Part shown: piece by piece, positions 35,627 to 44,003 of the stretch | How positions within the stretch are numbered: the first letter of the stretch is position 1 | Layout of the letters: each line of letters begins with the position of its first letter | From: Cohnella pontilimi | GTDB taxonomy: Bacteria > Bacillota > Bacilli > Paenibacillales > Paenibacillaceae | DNA length: 64,000 nt | Direction: 5' to 3' | Assembly: GCF_005049045.1 (NCBI RefSeq) | Contig: NZ_SUPK01000002.1 | Coordinates: forward strand, 1-64,000 | Notes under the pieces: model-generated | Seen by the model: only the letters and a program-made list of their open reading frames with translations | Database searches by the model: none | Told to the model about the DNA's origin: nothing | Position numbers and translations under genes: made by a program

Positions 35627-35658
35627 ATAAGCCGGCTCCGTCATTTGAGCCGGCTTAT
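35627..35658 (-). terminator. Intrinsic terminator after HD-GYP-like gene
   Basis: ATAAGCCGGCTC and GAGCCGGCTTAT form a perfect 12-pair stem with an eight-base loop, followed on the minus strand by TTTCC. It lies about 40 bases after the stop codon. Confidence 0.75.
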
Positions 35659-35700
35659 ATATGCCATTTTCGGCGACTTCATATGTCAATTACGCAGCTG

Positions 35701-36783
35701 TTAAAGTTCCTTCAAAATCGTGACATTCAATTGTTTGCTCAGGTTGAGCTCATAGGCGGTGCCTGGCGGATTCCCATCCGGTTCCTGAACAATCCGGATA
35801 AACGGCCGGTGTGAGGACTCCTGATTGACCGCGGAGACGACGCCCACTTGTCCGGTATTTAACAACACGGTGGCAGCCACCGGATAGATCGCAATATGAT
35901 TGCAAAAAACCTTGATTAAATCAATATCGAACCATTGATTTCCGCTGGCAAACAAAAACTCGACGGCTTCGCTAGCCGAATAAGCTTTTCTATACGTTCT
36001 AGGGGAAGTTAAGGCATTATAAACATCTGCGATGGCCACAATTTGCGCATATTCGTGAATCTCTTTGCCTTTGAGTCCCCTCGGATACCCGGACCCGTCG
36101 AATCTTTCATGATGCTGCAGCGCACAATGCGCGGACAACAGAGGAATGTCTGGCTGTTTACGCAGTATTTCAAAGCCTTCTTCTGTATGCTTTTGCATGA
36201 GGATCATCTGTTCCGGCGTTAAACGGGAAGGATTCTGCCAAAATTCGTCCGGTAAACCTGTCATCCCAATATCGTATAAAAGCGCTCCGATGCCCAATTC
36301 GGTCAATTGAGTCCGATTATAGCCTTTGGCGATGCCGACGATTCCCGCCAGAACCGCAACATTGACCGCATGTTGAAACAAATACTCATCCTTGACATTG
36401 ATGGAAGTGAGATTGAACATTAAAGCTTTGTTTCGGGTTAAATCCAAGAGAATATCGCCGATAATTTGCCGGTATTCTTTCCCCAAATTCGGCAGGGATA
36501 CTCTCCGCTGGATTAAAGGAGCAGCCTTCAGTTCGGCCATCGTTTTATAGACGGTTTGAACCGCCATTTTCCGGGTCTCGTCCTGAATAGAATCTTCCGG
36601 GATAATATCCGATGTTAATTGATCGTCAACATATACGTATTCAGTTCCGAGTCTCAGCAGCTTTTCAATATACCGTTCGTTCAATTTCATCCCGACTCCG
36701 AGCAGGAAGGAACCGTTAGCCGTCCAGATCGGTCTGCTCAATATATCGCCGGGTTTCACCGAGCGCATATGCATTTTTTTCAA
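35701..36783 (-). CDS. HD-GYP domain protein with substituted HD motif
   Basis: About 360 aa. The C-terminal part has the HD-GYP features ALQHHERFDGSGYPRGLKG and IVAIADVYNALTSPRTYRKA. The motif that is normally HDIG reads YDIG here (GALLYDIGMTGLPDEFW), so the first metal-binding His is Tyr. Active members hydrolyse cyclic di-GMP at a di-iron centre; loss of this His suggests reduced or altered activity. The N-terminal ~110 residues are of unknown fold. I prefer TTG 36783 behind GGGAGTG; ATG 36774 is also possible, and the open frame upstream lacks a site. Confidence 0.78.
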   Translation of the reverse strand: MKKMHMRSVKPGDILSRPIWTANGSFLLGVGMKLNERYIEKLLRLGTEYVYVDDQLTSDIIPEDSIQDETRKMAVQTVYKTMAELKAAPLIQRRVSLPNLGKEYRQIIGDILLDLTRNKALMFNLTSINVKDEYLFQHAVNVAVLAGIVGIAKGYNRTQLTELGIGALLYDIGMTGLPDEFWQNPSRLTPEQMILMQKHTEEGFEILRKQPDIPLLSAHCALQHHERFDGSGYPRGLKGKEIHEYAQIVAIADVYNALTSPRTYRKAYSASEAVEFLFASGNQWFDIDLIKVFCNHIAIYPVAATVLLNTGQVGVVSAVNQESSHRPFIRIVQEPDGNPPGTAYELNLSKQLNVTILKEL

Positions 36784-36917
36784 AAAACTCACTCCCACGT
36801 GGGCAGAACGAATTAGGTATTCGGGGTCTTCCAAAGAAATCCAAGCGATGACATAGGTATTATCTTGTAATGTTAGCAACTCTACTGAATCAAGTAAATA
36901 GGATTTTATAGTAATAT

Positions 36918-38723
36918 TTAGTCATAAAATGTCGAATAGACGGCGACTTGCTGTTCAGTAATCGGGCTGTATGAGATCAGTTGTGAAAAAAATTGAACAT
37001 CCAGGAGGGAATCTCCTTTGATTCCGCGGTTCTTATCCCATTCGAAGTGTTTTTTTCGATAAAGCTCCGCCACAATATATTTTCGGGCGTTTCCGTCGTT
37101 ACGAGCTTGATCCTCCGCTTCTCTTACAATACAACATAGAGAATAGATATCCGCCATGTGATCCGCAATCGACTTGAGTTTATACGTGATGTAATCCTTG
37201 GGCTGCTCAAGCAGATAGGCAATGTTCCCTTCCAAAATGCTCAATTCCTTGTTGATGTGATCCGCAAAGGGCTTCGATAACGGATGCGTGAAACCGCTGG
37301 TCAGAACCTGTACCTCACGAATAAAAACTTCGTGCCCCTTCTCTTTCTCCATCACGCGAAGCAAGTCTAAGGCTAGTATGTTGGAGGTTCCTTCCCATAC
37401 CGTGGTGACCTGTGCATCCCGCAGCAGTCTAGGGGTGACGTAATCTTCAATATAGCCATTGCCGCCATGAATCTCTATGGCTGTATGAGCCGCTTCGACT
37501 GCCTCTTCCCCTGTCCGATATTTTAGAATTGGGGTCAAAACCCTGGACATTACCCGCTCTTCCGGGAGAGCCGTACCTCTCATGACTTTGTCAAAATACT
37601 CGATCAGATGGAATACAGCGCTCGCGCTTACTTCCACATCCGTCAGCAGCGAAATCAGCATTTCACGGACCATGGGATATTCGGTAAGACCGACACCAAA
37701 AGCCGTTCGGTTCTCGGCATAATAGATAGCTTCATGATAGGCCCTTCGCATAATGCCAATGGAAGCGACAGCGTTACAAATCCGGGATATATTCAGGGCA
37801 TCGGCCATATATTTGAATCCGTTTTCAGCTTTTCCGATCAAATAGCCCTCCGCACCTTCCAAGATCACTTCTGCGGACGGAACGGCATTCACTCCCAATT
37901 TGTCTTTCAGCCTTCTGACGAAGATCCGGTTCCTTTCACCATCCGGTTTCATCCAAGGGACGAGGAACAATCCGAGTCCTTTCGTTCCCTGTTTCCGGTC
38001 ATCCACGCGTGCCAGAACTGTTGCCACCATCGCCCCCGCGTTGCTCGCGAAAAATTTTTCGCCCGTCAAACGGTACACATTTTCTTCCGCTTCTACCTTT
38101 TCAGCTGTCGTCCGGTTAGCCCCTACATCAGATCCTCCCTGTCTCTCCGTCAACCAGGTAGCGCCTTCGTAGAGGGTTTCATACTGAAGGGATGTCAAAC
38201 CGGTAAGATACGTTTTCTTCAGCCATTCATCTCCGAAGACATGGACTAAGTAAGCTGCTGACAGGGTAAGGGTAACAGGGCAATAAAAACCCGCTTCTGT
38301 TTGGCTCAACAAGTAACCCATGAAGTAGGAGTACATATAAGGAACCGTGGTTCCCAGTTCGCTGACGGGATGGTAGAGGTGACCGACGATTCCGGCTCCA
38401 TATACTTCGGCCACCGTTTTTTTATAGCCTTCATTCGTTACAATCTCTGAGATATCTTCACCTAAGCGGTTATATTTACGGAGCTGTGGTTTTCCCTCCG
38501 CATCCGTAAAGGCAGCCCGCTCATCGATCGGCCCCGCAACCTGCGCGCCAAACCCCGATAATTGCTTCAACGCCCACTCCTGCATATGAGGCGGAAGGAA
38601 CCGTTGTACGTGGTAGGCCAGATTGGGGTCGGCAGTAAAAAAGTTGTCTTGTCCCCGGTTTCTCGGATGCGGGATATTGTCCGAATACTTTCGTTCATTA
38701 ATTTCATCCTGTATATTTCTCAT
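36918..38723 (-). CDS. Acyl-CoA dehydrogenase, AidB-like
   Basis: A 601-aa FAD flavoprotein. The middle holds TWLTERQGGSDVGANRTTAE and GEKFFASNAGA as in acyl-CoA dehydrogenases, and the C-terminal half has AIEIHGGNGYIEDYVTPRLL and VTTVWEGTSNILALDLLR. The length and the N-terminal LYHPVSELGTTVPYMYSYFM part resemble the AidB branch, whose E. coli member is induced by alkylation. A role in fatty or branched-chain acyl-CoA oxidation is equally possible. ATG 38723 is well spaced from GGAGGGG. It is divergent from the YkgJ-like gene. Confidence 0.85.
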   Translation of the reverse strand: MRNIQDEINERKYSDNIPHPRNRGQDNFFTADPNLAYHVQRFLPPHMQEWALKQLSGFGAQVAGPIDERAAFTDAEGKPQLRKYNRLGEDISEIVTNEGYKKTVAEVYGAGIVGHLYHPVSELGTTVPYMYSYFMGYLLSQTEAGFYCPVTLTLSAAYLVHVFGDEWLKKTYLTGLTSLQYETLYEGATWLTERQGGSDVGANRTTAEKVEAEENVYRLTGEKFFASNAGAMVATVLARVDDRKQGTKGLGLFLVPWMKPDGERNRIFVRRLKDKLGVNAVPSAEVILEGAEGYLIGKAENGFKYMADALNISRICNAVASIGIMRRAYHEAIYYAENRTAFGVGLTEYPMVREMLISLLTDVEVSASAVFHLIEYFDKVMRGTALPEERVMSRVLTPILKYRTGEEAVEAAHTAIEIHGGNGYIEDYVTPRLLRDAQVTTVWEGTSNILALDLLRVMEKEKGHEVFIREVQVLTSGFTHPLSKPFADHINKELSILEGNIAYLLEQPKDYITYKLKSIADHMADIYSLCCIVREAEDQARNDGNARKYIVAELYRKKHFEWDKNRGIKGDSLLDVQFFSQLISYSPITEQQVAVYSTFYD

Positions 38724-38818
38724 CCTGTCCGCCCCTCCTTCGGTAAAATCAGGTTATGAAAAATGCGCCATAGCCATACTAGGAGCATTCCACTTTCAAT
38801 CACCGGAGGAACGTCAGT

Positions 38819-39226
38819 ATGGCACCCCCAAACAGTAAGCCCTTCCTGTGCGACAATTGCATTGAATGCTGTGCCAACGTTCCGGTAACCGCAAAAGAAA
38901 TGCAAGCGATAGAGGGAGCAATACGCGCGATGCCGCAAGAACAAATCGACCGTCTGCAGGCGCAGAAGCGCAAAGATGGCGCCTGCCCGCTGGTTGATGT
39001 GGAGAACAAGCGATGCGCCGTGTATGAGGCACGACCTTGGATATGCCGCTTGTTTGGGTATATGGAACAAATGCAATGCCCCTACAATACGCATATCGAA
39101 ATTTTGCCGTTTGCGGAGGGGCAGAAAAAATTTATGACCGAGCTTGGTGTGAGATCACCGGAAGATTTGCAGGCGGTCGGTGTGTTAGGACAGGACATAA
39201 CGTGGGAAAGTCTCGTGCTTCGGTAA
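38819..39226 (+). CDS. YkgJ-like cysteine cluster protein
   Basis: A 135-aa protein with CDNCIECCANVPVT near the N-terminus, then CPLVDVENKRCAVYEARPWICRLFG. The Cys spacing matches the CxxC-type zinc or iron cluster family (YkgJ). Function unknown; an Fe-S role is often proposed. The ATG follows GGAGG. It is a single gene between a divergent dehydrogenase and a convergent ABC operon. Confidence 0.8.
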   Translation: MAPPNSKPFLCDNCIECCANVPVTAKEMQAIEGAIRAMPQEQIDRLQAQKRKDGACPLVDVENKRCAVYEARPWICRLFGYMEQMQCPYNTHIEILPFAEGQKKFMTELGVRSPEDLQAVGVLGQDITWESLVLR

Positions 39227-39241
39227 CGCGATGAACCTGCG

Positions 39242-40042
39242 TCAACTTCCTGTACTCGAATACCTCCTTAACGCGCGATTCCAGACCAGCAAGGCAATTC
39301 CTAGCAGCAGCACGGCTACCACCGGAGACATCATGCCCAGCCAGCCCCAACTGCCCGCTTGTTCCGTTTTGCCGAGCAGCAGAAGTGACGGGTAATAGTT
39401 GATGAAAGCGACGGGAATGAGCCCGGTGACAACGACGCGGAACCAGGTGCCGAATATATCGATCGGATATTGCTGGGTCAATGCGTTCAGTCTCATCATT
39501 ACGAAGAAGGCCGACATCGAGCGTGTCGTCCAGAAAGACAAACTTGAGATGATCCAGGCAATCGCGGTTTCAACTAACGTACCCGACAGCACGGACACAA
39601 CCAGCCACGTGTACTCGTAAATTCCCCAATCCAGATGCAGATGCGAATACGCGAGTGTCAACCCGGTCGCCCCGACGATAACATCCCCGATGCCAATATA
39701 CTGAATTTCTCTGCCCAAAAATTGAACCAACGTTCCGATCGGACGGAGAAGAAATTGATCGAACGTGCCTTGAACGATATGATCCTCCATCGTATTGAAA
39801 TGCCAAAATAACAGGCTGTACAGACTATGGCTCATGACCCAAAAACTATATAGAAACACCATTTCCCACAGTCCCCAACCGTTCAAATGCACGAAGCGGT
39901 TCACAAGAATGCCGATCAGCGTGAGATTCACGGCGTTGAGAACAATGACGCTGATGATGCCCGTGACGAAATCCGCTCTATACTGAAGCCGGCTGCGCAT
40001 CGAGATTCCGATCAGTTTGAGATATATCCGCAAAGTATCCAA
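39242..40042 (-). CDS. ABC-2 family transporter permease
   Basis: A 266-aa membrane protein with six hydrophobic helices and the family stretch EDHIVQGTFDQFLLRPIGTL, typical of the DUF990/ABC-2 permeases that come in pairs. It is the last gene of a leftward operon: ankyrin protein, ATPase, permease, permease. The two permeases and the ATPase probably form one exporter in the plasma membrane; substrate unknown. Confidence 0.85.
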   Translation of the reverse strand: MDTLRIYLKLIGISMRSRLQYRADFVTGIISVIVLNAVNLTLIGILVNRFVHLNGWGLWEMVFLYSFWVMSHSLYSLLFWHFNTMEDHIVQGTFDQFLLRPIGTLVQFLGREIQYIGIGDVIVGATGLTLAYSHLHLDWGIYEYTWLVVSVLSGTLVETAIAWIISSLSFWTTRSMSAFFVMMRLNALTQQYPIDIFGTWFRVVVTGLIPVAFINYYPSLLLLGKTEQAGSWGWLGMMSPVVAVLLLGIALLVWNRALRRYSSTGS

Positions 40043-40045
40043 TGT

Positions 40046-40849
40046 TTACCCTCCCTGAACAACGAGCCGGGAATGGATTCTGCCCCAAGCCAGTCGGCCG
40101 AGCGGAATCAACACGCATATCCACACGAGCTGAAAGCCGATGGCTTGCCAAGCTTCACTGCCGCTCAGCCTGCCGATGTAGATGGACAACGGGATGTAAA
40201 AAATACTTTTAAAAGGAAGCACAGCGGCTAAAGCGCCGATGAAACCCGGAAATACCCAGAGCGGCACCATTTGACCGGCGAAAAATCGGACAATTCCGTT
40301 ATATGCCCACGTAATGCTGCGGATATCGAGCGTGACGACGGCGAGCAATCCCAGCAAAAAATTCAGAGAAAACAGCACCATAAACCCCAACAAGAGGCTG
40401 ATCACAAACAGTAAGCCTTGCGCCCAACCAGCCGGCAGCTGCAGATCTAGAAACAAATATCCGATGATCAAAGAAGGAAGCGCCAGCGTGCTGAAGCGGA
40501 ACAGCGTTTCTCCAAAATGTCTGGCCAGCATATGTAAATGGAAATCGAGGGGCTTCATGAGATCGGTGTCGATCGCTCCGGAGCGGATTTGTTGCGCGAT
40601 GTACATTTGAGGACCGCGTCCGGGGTGAAAAATGGTATCTAGCGCCATGCCGAGCACGCCGTAAGTGATCATTTGTTCGAGCGATATACCGAATGCTCCG
40701 GGCCTTTGATGATAAAGAATGGTCCAAATCCAAAACACGCTATACATCATCAGAAATACAGAAAAAAGCTGAAGCCAGAAATCGAACCGGTAAATGGCAC
40801 TGCTGTGAAAAGACTGCCGCGTAAAGGACCAGAACAGCCGCATCCTCAC
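40046..40849 (-). CDS. ABC-2 family transporter permease
   Basis: A 267-aa membrane protein with six helices. The segment QQIRSGAIDTDLMKPLDFHL matches the corresponding loop of its partner permease. Its start overlaps the ATPase stop codon (ATGA-type overlap) and it ends three bases before the second permease, so the pair is translationally coupled. Confidence 0.85.
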   Translation of the reverse strand: MRMRLFWSFTRQSFHSSAIYRFDFWLQLFSVFLMMYSVFWIWTILYHQRPGAFGISLEQMITYGVLGMALDTIFHPGRGPQMYIAQQIRSGAIDTDLMKPLDFHLHMLARHFGETLFRFSTLALPSLIIGYLFLDLQLPAGWAQGLLFVISLLLGFMVLFSLNFLLGLLAVVTLDIRSITWAYNGIVRFFAGQMVPLWVFPGFIGALAAVLPFKSIFYIPLSIYIGRLSGSEAWQAIGFQLVWICVLIPLGRLAWGRIHSRLVVQGG

Positions 40850-41838
40850 ATCACCTCGGTTCTGCGCCCTTGGCCTTGATAAATGCTCCGTACGAGCTGC
40901 TCGATTTCGGGCTCTTCCACGGTAAGGTCCACGATCGGATAACGGCCTCCGATTTGTGTAATCAGATCGGAAGGTGAAGCTTCCAACCGGTTAAACCGGA
41001 ACCACTTCTTGCGGCCTTCCGATTTCACCAGCTCCGCACGGGGGACGGAGAAATCCGCCACCTCTTCTTCCAGCTCCACGACCAGCGTCCGGCTTCCGCC
41101 GTACGTGTCCCGGATTTGTTCCACACTTCCGTCGTAGATCACTTGGCCGTGATCAATAATCAGCATGCGGGAACAAAGCTTCTCAATATCCCACATGTCA
41201 TGCGTCGTGAGGAGAACCGTAACCTTGAACTCCCGGTTGATTTCACGGATGAAGGTTCGAAGCTTTTCCTTGGCCACAATGTCTACCCCAATGGTGGGTT
41301 CGTCCAGAAATAAAATTTTCGGATCGTGCTGCAGCGCGGCCGCGAGATCAGCGCGCATCCGCTGCCCCAGGCTTAATTGGCGCACCGGTGTTTGACAGAA
41401 CGTGTCCAGTTCGAGCAGATCGTTGAAAATCTCCAAATTGCGTTTGTACTGCCGATCCGAAACCTTGTAAATATCTTTGAGCAGCCGCAAGCTCTCAATG
41501 ACCGGAACATCCCACCACAGCTGCGTTTTTTGGCCGAACACCGCTCCGATCTGCCTGGCATTCGCCTTGCGGTCTTTATAAGGAACGATGCCGTTCACTT
41601 CCAGATGTCCGCTGGTCGGAACCAGAATGCCTGACAGCATTTTGATTGAGGTAGACTTACCGGCGCCGTTCGGACCGATATAGCCGACAATTTCGCCTTC
41701 CCGCACTTCGAAGGAAATATCGTCTACGGCTCGTTTGATCGTGTACTCGGCACTGAACAAATTCCGAACGCCCGACAAAAAGCCCTCCTTGCGCTTCACT
41801 CGCTTGAATTCCTTCGTTAGGTGGCGAACGGAAATCAA
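40846..41838 (-). CDS. ABC transporter ATPase (NatA/DrrA type)
   Basis: A 330-aa ATPase with Walker A GPNGAGKSTSIKML (about residues 57-70), signature LSLGQRMRADLAAAL, Walker B ILFLDEPTIGVD and switch LLTTHD. The Gly in the usual LSGGQ is Leu (LSLGQ), as in many DUF990-linked ATPases. The C-terminal 80 residues form the regulatory extension common to DrrA-like exporters. It drives the two permeases encoded downstream. Its ATG overlaps the end of the ankyrin gene by four bases. Confidence 0.9.
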   Translation of the reverse strand: MISVRHLTKEFKRVKRKEGFLSGVRNLFSAEYTIKRAVDDISFEVREGEIVGYIGPNGAGKSTSIKMLSGILVPTSGHLEVNGIVPYKDRKANARQIGAVFGQKTQLWWDVPVIESLRLLKDIYKVSDRQYKRNLEIFNDLLELDTFCQTPVRQLSLGQRMRADLAAALQHDPKILFLDEPTIGVDIVAKEKLRTFIREINREFKVTVLLTTHDMWDIEKLCSRMLIIDHGQVIYDGSVEQIRDTYGGSRTLVVELEEEVADFSVPRAELVKSEGRKKWFRFNRLEASPSDLITQIGGRYPIVDLTVEEPEIEQLVRSIYQGQGRRTEVM

Positions 41839-42359
41839 TTGCGCTCCCCCTCATAAGAACGAAGAAGTTCGGCAACTTTGTGATTTCCCCGTTCTTCCGC
41901 GACGGTTCGCGCCGTCTTGCCGCCTTCCGGCTTGGCGTTTACATTCGCTCCATACTTGATCAATAAATGAATAATCTCCGCATTATCCTCATGGAACGCT
42001 GCGGTATGTAGGCTGGTGTGTCCGTTCGTATCGAAAATGCTCGTGTCGGCATGATGCTGCAGCAACAATTGAATGACCTCGATATTGCGCTCGCCTGCGA
42101 TTGCGGCATGAAGTGCTGTATTGGAAGGAATAAAGTCGAGTTTAGAATGTGAGACTGCGTTGACCTCAGCTCCATAATCTAATAGAACCTGAACAACATC
42201 CGGATGACCAAAATGAGCCGCATATCCCAGCAGTGTCAATCCCTGTTCGTTTTCTTGGTTTGCGAGTGCGGGGTTCGTGTGCAGGATATCTTTCAACCTC
42301 TGCGCATCTCCTGATTCTGCAAGCTTAAATACATCTCCTATCAGTTGGCTTAAGGTCAT
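41835..42359 (-). CDS. Ankyrin-repeat protein
   Basis: A 174-aa soluble protein with about four ankyrin repeats, recognisable as GLTLLGYAAHFGHPDVVQVL, TALHAAIAGERNIEVIQLL and TSLHTAAFHEDNAEIIHLL. Ankyrin repeats mediate protein contacts; the partner is unknown. It precedes the ABC exporter ATPase with a four-base overlap, an uncommon operon partner that may bind or regulate the transporter. Confidence 0.85.
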   Translation of the reverse strand: MTLSQLIGDVFKLAESGDAQRLKDILHTNPALANQENEQGLTLLGYAAHFGHPDVVQVLLDYGAEVNAVSHSKLDFIPSNTALHAAIAGERNIEVIQLLLQHHADTSIFDTNGHTSLHTAAFHEDNAEIIHLLIKYGANVNAKPEGGKTARTVAEERGNHKVAELLRSYEGERN

Positions 42360-42425
42360 AAAGGCAGCCTCCCCTATTCTGTATAAGATAAATTCATTTT
42401 ACTACAATTTGGATATTCAACAATG

Positions 42426-42458
42426 AAAAAAAGAGGACGCACCAACGTGCTCCTCTTT
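42426..42458 (-). terminator. Intrinsic terminator after the pduL-like gene
   Basis: On the minus strand AAAGAGG and CCTCTTT form the outer stem around GCAC/GTGC, followed by a run of seven T. Confidence 0.85.
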
Positions 42459-42475
42459 CCGCGTAATTCGTTATG

Positions 42476-43054
42476 TCATTCCACAATCTCGGCATACTCG
42501 CCTGTACTGACACCTGCAGCGTTGCCTTCATCGGTGTCGATATGCATGTCCAATGCATACTGGTCCGAGACGCGGGCGATCACATTTTCGAACATGACCC
42601 CGCGCTCACCCCCGACCCTCACTTTGAGGAGCTGCTTGTCCGAGATTCCCCATTTTCCCGCATCGGACGTATGAAAATGAATATGACGCGCTGCAACGAT
42701 CATCCCCTGCTCCACTGTCACTTCACCTGCAGGGCCGACGATCCGGAAACCCGGTGTACCGGCAATATTGCCGGACTCCCGCACCGGCGGCTTCGCGCCC
42801 AGTGCAAACGCATCGGTACGCGACACTTCCAGCTGCGTCGCCCGCCGCACCGGTCCCAGAATGCGCACTTTCGGGAAAGAACCTTTCGGTCCGTGAACTT
42901 CCACCGTCTCGTTCGCGGCAAATTGTCCGGGCTGCGACAGCGGCCTGAATTCGGTCAGCTTGGCGCCTGCGCCGAACAAAATTTCAACATGCTCTTGCGT
43001 TAAATGAAGGTGTCTGGCCGATACGCCGACCGGCACTCGTTTGGTTTCGCCCAT
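42476..43054 (-). CDS. PduL-type phosphate acyltransferase
   Basis: A 192-aa zinc enzyme of the PTAC (PduL) family. Both zinc-binding segments are visible: SARHLHLTQEHVEILFG near the N-terminus and ARHIHFHTSDA past the middle. PduL transfers an acyl group (propionyl or acetyl) between CoA and phosphate. No microcompartment genes are near, and no signature of an encapsulation peptide is clear, so it may serve as a housekeeping phosphotransacetylase. It follows the ferredoxin oxidoreductase operon, whose acyl-CoA product it could convert. ATG 43054 has a weak GGCGGTGG site. Confidence 0.85.
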   Translation of the reverse strand: MGETKRVPVGVSARHLHLTQEHVEILFGAGAKLTEFRPLSQPGQFAANETVEVHGPKGSFPKVRILGPVRRATQLEVSRTDAFALGAKPPVRESGNIAGTPGFRIVGPAGEVTVEQGMIVAARHIHFHTSDAGKWGISDKQLLKVRVGGERGVMFENVIARVSDQYALDMHIDTDEGNAAGVSTGEYAEIVE

Positions 43055-43090
43055 GTAACGCCACCGCCTTTTTTCTCCAGTATAGCGCAA

Positions 43091-43120
43091 GAGGCGTACG
43101 GGACAAAGCCCGTACGCCTC
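43091..43120 (-). terminator. Hairpin after ferredoxin oxidoreductase operon
   Basis: GAGGCGTACGGG and CCCGTACGCCTC form a perfect 12-pair stem with a six-base loop, 15 bases after the beta-subunit stop. No T run follows, so termination may be partial and let transcription reach the pduL-like gene. Confidence 0.6.
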
Positions 43121-43134
43121 TCAAGTCATGTCGA

Positions 43135-44001
43135 TTATTTGAATTCCGCCAGCAGCTTGTCGAAATCTTCGCGGCTGAGGTCCAGCTTCTGATTCGCAAG
43201 ACCTTGTTCTTTAAACCCGACCGCCAAATCTTCATACGATTTACGGACTTTGTCCTGATAAATCAAGCCGGTAAGCATGCCGTGCGTTTCCATGATTTTG
43301 TTCATGGCCGCTACACGGTTCGACGGATCGTATTCCGGGAACTGCTCCAGGTTCACGATGTTTTCTTTGAACCAGTCGTACGTGTTCACTTTATTGAAGG
43401 TCACGCACGGGCTGAACACGTTGATGAGGGAGAAGCCTTTGTGCTTGATGCCTTCCTCGATCAGCGCCGTCAGCTGCTTCAAGTCACTCGAGAACGATTG
43501 CGCCACGAACGTCGCGCCTGCGGACAAGGCGATTTCAAGCGGCGAAAGCGTAGACTCGATCGAACCTTCCGGCGTCGACTTCGTTTTGAAGCCCTCCGCA
43601 CTGCGCGGAGAAGTTTGACCTTTGGTCAGGCCGTAAATTTGGTTGTCCATGACGATGTAAGTCACGTCCAGGTTACGACGGATCGCATGCACGGTGTGTC
43701 CCATACCGATCGCAAAGCCATCGCCGTCACCGCCCGAAGCGATAACCGTGAGCTCGCGGTTGGCGAGCTTCACGCCTTGCGCGATCGGAAGCGCGCGGCC
43801 GTGGATACCGTGAAGGCCGTATGCATTGATATAGCCGGAGATCCGGCCCGAGCAGCCGATACCTGAAATAACTGCAAGCTGTTCCGGTTCAAGACCAACG
43901 TTCGCAGCAGCGCGTTGGATCGCCGCCTGTACGGAGAAGTCGCCGCAGCCCGGGCACCAGTTCGGCTTGATGTTGTTGCGAAATTCTTTGAATGTCGCCA
44001 T
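43135..44001 (-). CDS. korB: 2-oxoacid:ferredoxin oxidoreductase, beta subunit
   Basis: A 288-aa TPP-binding subunit. The segments PNWCPGCGDFSVQ (CxxC at the N-terminus), SGIGCSGRI, GDGDGFAIGMGHTVHAIRRN and MDNQIYGLTKGQ are typical of KorB-type beta subunits. Together with the alpha subunit it decarboxylates 2-oxoacids (2-oxoglutarate or pyruvate) to acyl-CoA and reduces ferredoxin. It lies two bases downstream of the alpha gene. In B. subtilis related genes lie in the same region near spoVS and miaB. Confidence 0.9.
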   Translation of the reverse strand: MATFKEFRNNIKPNWCPGCGDFSVQAAIQRAAANVGLEPEQLAVISGIGCSGRISGYINAYGLHGIHGRALPIAQGVKLANRELTVIASGGDGDGFAIGMGHTVHAIRRNLDVTYIVMDNQIYGLTKGQTSPRSAEGFKTKSTPEGSIESTLSPLEIALSAGATFVAQSFSSDLKQLTALIEEGIKHKGFSLINVFSPCVTFNKVNTYDWFKENIVNLEQFPEYDPSNRVAAMNKIMETHGMLTGLIYQDKVRKSYEDLAVGFKEQGLANQKLDLSREDFDKLLAEFK

Positions 44002-44003
44002 TG

